In this document: positions 59,230 to 64,000 of the stretch, in pieces
Numbering within the stretch: position 1 is the first letter of the stretch
Layout: the number at the start of each line of letters is the position of its first letter
Assembly: GCF_016654005.1 (NCBI RefSeq)
Contig: NZ_JAEPWN010000002.1
Location: 248,001-312,000 of the forward strand
DNA from: Brevundimonas nasdae
Lineage (GTDB): Bacteria > Pseudomonadota > Alphaproteobacteria > Caulobacterales > Caulobacteraceae
Reading direction: 5' to 3'
DNA length: 64,000 nt
The notes under the pieces: model-generated
The model's database searches: none
Told to the model about the DNA's origin: nothing
What the model saw: the letters and a program-made list of their open reading frames with translations, nothing else
Made by a program: the position numbers and the translations under genes

Positions 59230-61337
59230 CAGAAGTTGTAGTTCACGCCGAACCAGTAGCGACGACCATCGCCCTGATAGTCATAGTCCCGGACCTCCAG
59301 CACCTTGTCGCCGACGTTGTAGACGCCGAACTTCAGGGTCACGTCCTTACGCACAGCCCACGACGCCCCAATGTCGATCAGGGTGTAGTCGGGATAGCGC
59401 CGCCCCACCTGACGCGCGCCTTCCAGCACCGGCTGGCCATTCGTGCCGACACGCAGGCCCGCGTTGATCTCCTCGCCACGATAGGTGACCGTGCCCCACA
59501 GATTGAGGCGGTCCGTCGCCTTATAGTCCAGGCGGGCGTTGGCCATGTGCTTTGGCGTCCGACCCAGGGGCTGGCCTGCATACAACCCACCCTTCTGCTC
59601 GGAATCGGTGAAGGTGTAGTTGGTCTTCACGGTCAGGGCGTCTGTCGCCTTCCAAACGCCGCCGAATTCGACACCCTGAATCCGCGCGTCGCTGACATTG
59701 TACCAGTAATAGAGCTGATACAGCGGGTCCTGGTCCCAGCGCGCGACCTCGCTGGGGACGTCGCATATGCCGTTGTTGTTCAGGTCCGGCCCGCAAACCC
59801 GGTCGTCGGCGATCTTGTCCTTGAAGTCGGTCAGGAACAGCGTGGCGTTCAGCGACAGGTTCGCGCTTGGCCGCCACAGAGCGTTCACCTCATAGCTGGT
59901 GCTGGTCTCTGGCTTCAGGTTGGGATCACCGATGATCACCCCGCACAGGCCCGCGCCATAGTTGCAGTTGGCGCCGCCGGTCTCATAGGCATAGCCGTCG
60001 GCTACGGCCCGTACTTCCGGCGCGCGGAAGCCGGTGGAGACGCCGCCCTTCAGCGTCAGGGTCTCGCTGGGCGTCCAGACCAGATAGGCGCGCGGGCTCC
60101 AGTGATCGCCGTAACGTTTATGATCATCCCAACGCAGACCCAGGGTCAGGGCCAGATCGTCCGTCAGACCGATTTCGTCTTCGACAAACAGCGCCCGTTG
60201 CCAGACCTCGAATGTGGCCGCGACATTGTTTCGGGCGCCGGGGTTCACATCGACCAGCTTGTTCTGATTGACCTGACCACCGAAGACCAGATTGTGATCG
60301 CCCAACGGCGTACCGTTCAGCGGCACGTTGAACAGGACGTCCCAGACCGTGTTGGTGATCTCGGGCGCACGCCCGCCTCGGATCAGACTGCCCGTGGCAT
60401 CCGCCGTGTAGGTCACACGCTGGGCCTCTTCACGCATGACGGAAACCGCACTGGTTCCCCAGCTCCAGTCGCCGTTCCAGCTCAGTGAGGCGCTGTCGCG
60501 GTTGTGGTTGTTGCGGACGCTGCGCCCTGTCGGAGCCACCGTCAGACCCGCCGTGCTGGTGCGCTCGATCTTGGCTGTATCCAGTTGCAGCAGGATTTCC
60601 TGGCTGGTCGTCGGCGTCCAGGCGATGCGGCCTGCCAGATTATATTCATCCGACCCCATCGAACCCGTGCTGCTGGGCGCATTATAGATGTGGTCTTCGT
60701 CCCGGTTCAGCGACCGCCCCCAGAACTGTAGGCCCAGTTTCTCGGACACGACGGGTCCTGCCAGATAGAACTGTCCTTGATGCCAGTCGCCGCTCCGGCC
60801 GCTTTCCTGCGACACATAGTCGGCGCCGACAGAGCCCCCCCAGCGGGCAGGCACCTTCTTGGTGATGATGTTGACCACGCCGCCCAAGGCGTCCGATCCG
60901 TAGAGCGACGACATCGGACCTCGCACGACTTCGATCCGTTCGATCGCACCGACAGGGGGCGTGAAGCTCTGCTCCAGCCCCCCATTGCCGTTGACCCGCG
61001 CCTCACGCGTCGACTGGCGTCGTCCATCCACCAGCGTCAGGGTGTAGGCCCCCGGCAAGCCCCGGATCAGGATGTCCTGAAAGTTGGATCCGCCGCTGAC
61101 GGAAACCCCCTCAACGTCGCGCACTGCGTCGAACAGATCGACATAGGCCTTGTTCTCCAGCTGTTCGCTGGTCACGACCGAGATGGAGGCTGGCGCCCTG
61201 GCCACGGATTGCGCTCGGGTAGAGGCGGTCACGACCACATCATCCACCTGTGACGCCTGCTGGCTCTGCGCAAAAGCCAAGGTCGGTGCGGCGGCGCAGG
61301 CGCTGGCGAGAAGCAGGGTGCGGAAGGCGGAGATCAT
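59229..61337 (-). CDS. TonB-dependent siderophore receptor
   Basis: The 702-aa outer-membrane receptor starts at ATG 61337 (GGGAA six bases upstream) with a signal peptide (TLAFAQS), TonB-box-like DDVVVTAST, plug motifs LIRGLPGAYTLTLVDGRRQ and VVRGPMSSLYGSDALGGVVNI, and a barrel ending FGVNYNF. The plug resembles FepA/ViuA/IrgA-type catecholate receptors. It is the first gene of a four-gene unit with esterase, binding protein and YVTN protein, and divergent from the siderophore-interacting protein gene. Confidence 0.92.
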   Translation of the reverse strand: MISAFRTLLLASACAAAPTLAFAQSQQASQVDDVVVTASTRAQSVARAPASISVVTSEQLENKAYVDLFDAVRDVEGVSVSGGSNFQDILIRGLPGAYTLTLVDGRRQSTREARVNGNGGLEQSFTPPVGAIERIEVVRGPMSSLYGSDALGGVVNIITKKVPARWGGSVGADYVSQESGRSGDWHQGQFYLAGPVVSEKLGLQFWGRSLNRDEDHIYNAPSSTGSMGSDEYNLAGRIAWTPTTSQEILLQLDTAKIERTSTAGLTVAPTGRSVRNNHNRDSASLSWNGDWSWGTSAVSVMREEAQRVTYTADATGSLIRGGRAPEITNTVWDVLFNVPLNGTPLGDHNLVFGGQVNQNKLVDVNPGARNNVAATFEVWQRALFVEDEIGLTDDLALTLGLRWDDHKRYGDHWSPRAYLVWTPSETLTLKGGVSTGFRAPEVRAVADGYAYETGGANCNYGAGLCGVIIGDPNLKPETSTSYEVNALWRPSANLSLNATLFLTDFKDKIADDRVCGPDLNNNGICDVPSEVARWDQDPLYQLYYWYNVSDARIQGVEFGGVWKATDALTVKTNYTFTDSEQKGGLYAGQPLGRTPKHMANARLDYKATDRLNLWGTVTYRGEEINAGLRVGTNGQPVLEGARQVGRRYPDYTLIDIGASWAVRKDVTLKFGVYNVGDKVLEVRDYDYQGDGRRYWFGVNYNF

Positions 61338-61483
61338 GGCGTGTTCCCAACAGAGGCGCTTGCGGTACTGCAAATGGTTCGCATCTGCAACCTGGCAGAT
61401 CGTCTCAGCCTCCTCATGCCCGCGACAGCCATCAGTAAGACGAGAAGAGTTGCGCTGGGATTCAGCACAGCCTATCTGCTTTT

Positions 61484-61500
61484 GATTATTACTCGCATTA
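61484..61500. promoter_or_regulatory. Candidate Fur-type operator in divergent siderophore promoter
   Basis: GATTATTACTCGCATTA lies between the receptor and siderophore-interacting-protein genes. Its reverse complement TAATGCGAGTAATAATC has the mixed A+T/CGA pattern of alphaproteobacterial Fur sites and shares TAATGCGA with the site at 54117. Identification is by eye only. Confidence 0.4.
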
Positions 61501-61525
61501 GAAGTTGCGTATCCAGAGGCCCGCC

Positions 61526-62419
61526 ATGTCCGCCTATGCCCTGTTTGACATCACGCTGAAGTCCCGGCGGGATGTCAGCCCTTCCCTCGCCTGCTTCACA
61601 TTCGGCGGCGATATCGAGCCGTTGACCACCTTCGCGCCGGATCAGCGCGTCAAACTGTTCTTCGCCGCAGATCGCGCGGCGCCCCGTCTGGCCCAGCGTC
61701 TGGCCGGCCAGGACGACTGGTACCCCGCCTATCGCGCACTGTCGGACGATGAACGCCCTGCGATGCGGACCTATACGATCCGGGCCGTGCGCCGCGATCC
61801 GGTCGAGGTGGACATCGAGTTTGTCCTGCATGGCGACAGCGGGCCTGCGACACGCTGGGCCACCACTGCTCAAGCGGGCGACAGCCTGTCGATCAGCGCC
61901 CCGGTCCTGGGCGGGGATCTGGTCGGATTCGAGTGGAAGCCGTCGCCCCACATCGACGATGTCGTCCTGGTGGCCGACGAAACCGGCCTGCCCGCCGCTA
62001 TCGGCATCATCGAGAAACTGGACGCCCGCCCGGTCAAACCCCGCGTCCGCGCCGTTTTCGAAACGCCTCTCGCCGCCGACCGCCAGACTTTGCCGGACTG
62101 GGTCGAGGCCCTTTGGACCTCACGCGAAAACGGCCACGTCGCGCGTGTCGGCCAGACCCTGATCGACGGCGTCGAAGCCCTGAACCTGCAGACCGCCGCC
62201 CAGCCCGACGCCGCGCCCGCCGAAACCGATCCAGACGTGGACACGGAAATCTACTGGTTGCCTGCAACCCTGGCGGCTGAAGACCGTCTCTATGTCTGGA
62301 TCGCCGCCGAGTCCGCCGTCGTGCGTGACATCCGGCGCCGTCTGGTCAACGAGCGCGGCCTGTCAAAGCGCAGCGTCGCGGCCATGGGCTACTGGCGCGA
62401 AGGCCGCGTGCTGGAGTGA
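61526..62419 (+). CDS. Siderophore-interacting protein (FAD-dependent ferric reductase)
   Basis: The 297-aa product is a SIP/ViuB-family flavoenzyme that reduces ferric siderophore in the cytoplasm. Motifs: FAD-binding RTYTIRAVRR, the NAD(P)H-binding ADETGLPAAIGI, IYWLPATLAAEDRLYVWIAA, and the C-terminal AMGYWREGR. ATG 61526 has AGAGG six bases upstream, preferred over TTG 61505. With the cytoplasmic esterase it would release iron after import. Confidence 0.92.
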   Translation: MSAYALFDITLKSRRDVSPSLACFTFGGDIEPLTTFAPDQRVKLFFAADRAAPRLAQRLAGQDDWYPAYRALSDDERPAMRTYTIRAVRRDPVEVDIEFVLHGDSGPATRWATTAQAGDSLSISAPVLGGDLVGFEWKPSPHIDDVVLVADETGLPAAIGIIEKLDARPVKPRVRAVFETPLAADRQTLPDWVEALWTSRENGHVARVGQTLIDGVEALNLQTAAQPDAAPAETDPDVDTEIYWLPATLAAEDRLYVWIAAESAVVRDIRRRLVNERGLSKRSVAAMGYWREGRVLE

Positions 62420-62423
62420 GGCC

Positions 62424-63104
62424 CTAATAGACGCCTTGCCGCCGGATCACCGCCGGAATGGTCAGCAACAGAATGACGCAATAGGTGCGGACCGAGCGCC
62501 TCCGCACCAGGGTGACGTCCATCGCCACCCGCCGTCTGTACGGCACGTCATTGCGCCCCTTCACCTGCCACAGGCCGGTCAAACCGGGGCGAACGGCGGC
62601 GTAATGACGGATGCGTTTGCCGTAACGCCATATCTCGTCGGCTACGATCGGACGCGGCCCGACCAGTGACATGTCCCCGCGCAGCACGTTCAGAAGCTGG
62701 GGCAGTTCGTCCAGGCTGGACACCCGCAACAGCCGCCCCAGCGGCGTCACACGCGGGTCGTCCCGCAATTTGTGCGTCAACGACCATTCCAGTTGCTGAA
62801 GGCCGGTGCGGGTGATCAGCTGATCCAGCTTCCGCTCGGCCCCCACGCTCATGCTGCGGAACTTCAGACACTCGAACACCACTCCGCCGCGCCCAATCCG
62901 CGGCTGATGATACAGGGCCGGACCGCCATCCTGCAGACGGACCAGAATGGCGATCAACACCATCGTCGGGGCCACAAGCACCAGCGCCAGCGTCGCAATG
63001 GCGATATCGAGCGCCCGCATCAGCACATCGGACCACACGATCCGGCGCGGCGACGCACCTGCAGGCGCACAGATCCCCGTGCGTATCGCCCCCACCGATG
63101 GCAT
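62424..63104 (-). CDS. Polyprenyl-phosphate sugar-1-phosphate transferase
   Basis: The 226-aa product is a bacterial sugar transferase (PF02397 type, short PssY/PssZ-like form): one membrane helix (LATLVLVAP region, residues 30-55), then KFRSMSVGAE, the DE-motif SLDELPQLLNVLRGDMSLVGPRP and the closing RPGLTGLWQVKGRND. It starts exopolysaccharide or holdfast-type glycan synthesis by loading a sugar phosphate on undecaprenyl phosphate. It has no glycan neighbours in view. The stop almost abuts the SIP stop (tail to tail). Confidence 0.88.
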   Translation of the reverse strand: MPSVGAIRTGICAPAGASPRRIVWSDVLMRALDIAIATLALVLVAPTMVLIAILVRLQDGGPALYHQPRIGRGGVVFECLKFRSMSVGAERKLDQLITRTGLQQLEWSLTHKLRDDPRVTPLGRLLRVSSLDELPQLLNVLRGDMSLVGPRPIVADEIWRYGKRIRHYAAVRPGLTGLWQVKGRNDVPYRRRVAMDVTLVRRRSVRTYCVILLLTIPAVIRRQGVY

Positions 63105-63243
63105 GTCACACTCCCGACCTACCCCACGTCAGGCCACTATCTCATTAAGGTTGACAGATTTGCAACTGTGGCGATGCGATTCGCCAAGACCCTTTGTAGT
63201 CCTGCCTGGAGGTGCTAAACAGCATCACACTCCAGGTTGCATT

Positions 63244-63435
63244 TTGAAATCAGGTCGTGTCCCACGCCAGCGCGACCCGCGCCGGACCGCTCAATCACAA
63301 CCACCTCGGGGCAACCCCGCAGGCGGCGCCAAATGGTCTGCGCGAACCACCCTTGCCGTCCTGATCGTCATCAGCCTGCTGCTATGGGGCCTTGTCGCAG
63401 GTGCGGCCTATCTGACCGCCCGCCTCGTCGCCTGA
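63244..63435 (+). CDS. Small single-helix membrane protein (63 aa)
   Basis: The frame encodes an Arg/Pro-rich N-terminal half and a clear membrane helix at residues 36-60 (TLAVLIVISLLLWGLVAGAA). The only in-frame start is TTG 63244, with AGG about eight bases upstream. I do not recognise a family. Composition fits a real protein, and the stop is 2 bases from the convergent lipoprotein stop. Call rests on hydropathy and codon use. Confidence 0.5.
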   Translation: MKSGRVPRQRDPRRTAQSQPPRGNPAGGAKWSARTTLAVLIVISLLLWGLVAGAAYLTARLVA

Positions 63436-63437
63436 CT

Positions 63438-63950
63438 TCAGTCGCCGCCCCACAGGCCCAGCCGCACCGGAATACCGGTTTTTCCGACGGTCAGCGTGCC
63501 CGTCAGCACTGCGGTCTGGTCACCCAGGTTGCGCCGTGCCGTGGCCAGGTCGCCCTGATCCAGCTTGCCGACAAAGGCGACAGTCTGCCCGCCTGCTGAG
63601 ACGCCGCTGAACCGGAAGACGTCATCCGTGATCTGATAGGATTCCGGCCCGACGCGGACCGCGCCCTGAGCCGTCTTGAAGGTGACCGTAACCGGCGATG
63701 CGCCGCCCTTGCCCTCTTCCCACGCCTTCAGCGCCGACACCTGGCCGACGAAGATGGATTCCAACTCCGCATCACCCAGTTGAATCGGCTGGAGAGGTCG
63801 GTACTCGCCTGACACATCGCCCGACAGCGCATGGCGATAGGCCTGCTGGGCCGCGGGCGCCGCTGCCTTATCCGGCTTAGGCCCGCCAAACCGGTCGCAA
63901 GAGGCCGCCAGCAACGCCAGGGCCAGTACGGGTAGAAGTCGACGCTTCAT
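63438..63950 (-). CDS. Predicted lipoprotein, unknown function
   Basis: The 170-aa product has a signal peptide with lipobox LLAASC (mature Cys at residue 18) and a beta-rich soluble domain (ELESIFVGQVSALKAWEEGKG, VTVTFKTAQGAVRVG, AVLTGTLTVGKTGIPVRLGLW). No known domain is recognised. ATG 63950 overlaps the stop of the upstream gene (ATGA), so it is co-translated with that gene. Confidence 0.8.
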   Translation of the reverse strand: MKRRLLPVLALALLAASCDRFGGPKPDKAAAPAAQQAYRHALSGDVSGEYRPLQPIQLGDAELESIFVGQVSALKAWEEGKGGASPVTVTFKTAQGAVRVGPESYQITDDVFRFSGVSAGGQTVAFVGKLDQGDLATARRNLGDQTAVLTGTLTVGKTGIPVRLGLWGGD

Positions 63951-64000
63951 CGGTCCAGAGCCTTGTCGAGTGCGTGGAAGGCGGCGATGGCCAGTTCGCT
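63947..64000 (-). CDS. C-terminal end of an unidentified gene
   Basis: The last 17 codons (SELAIAAFHALDKALDR then TGA) of a gene that begins outside the window. The stop overlaps the lipoprotein start as ATGA. Too short to identify. Confidence 0.6.
   Translation of the reverse strand, partial: SELAIAAFHALDKALDR

Overview
The window is a high-GC (visibly about two-thirds G+C, strong GC3 in the genes) stretch of an alphaproteobacterial chromosome. A MipZ-type ParA ATPase, the mreB-mreC-mreD-mrdA-rodA elongation cluster, many TonB-dependent receptors and a class II DAHP synthase point to the Caulobacterales. Brevundimonas is my best guess, but this is an inference from gene content and not a database match.

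Layout. 1-20 kb is mostly housekeeping: the end of an MFS transporter, the rod-shape operon (rodA, mrdA, mreD, mreC, mreB, all minus), a hemerythrin protein, a TVP38-type membrane protein, an aspartate aminotransferase, yajC-secD-secF, serS-surE-pcm-nlpD-like, a J-domain protein, mipZ, a SPOR lipoprotein and panC. 20-23.3 kb is an aromatic amino-acid block on the minus strand: class II DAHP synthase, an ACT-less prephenate dehydratase, a short Tyr/Phe-rich leader peptide with attenuator-like pairing segments, and a long chorismate mutase.

23.6-46 kb is rich in scavenging and exported hydrolases: a FadE-type acyl-CoA dehydrogenase, two exported M19 dipeptidases, a Tat-exported DOPA-dioxygenase-like protein divergent from a ZnuD-like receptor with a Zur-like operator, a TonB receptor with an M20 amidohydrolase, divergent gamma-glutamyltransferase plus zincin, and a TonB receptor - penicillin-acylase-type hydrolase - FG-GAP/ASPIC-UnbV unit. 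48.6-53.3 kb is a dicarboxylate-type module: a KgtP-like MFS transporter divergent from a DctB/DctD-like two-component pair whose regulator lacks the sigma-54 GAFTGA loop.

53.3-62.4 kb is a catechol-siderophore-type iron locus: two esterases, FecCD permease, ATPase, YVTN propeller, lipoprotein binding protein, TonB receptor and siderophore-interacting reductase. The window ends with a polyprenyl-phosphate sugar transferase, a small membrane protein, a lipoprotein and the last 17 codons of another gene. No rRNA, tRNA, CRISPR array, insertion sequence or phage gene was recognised.
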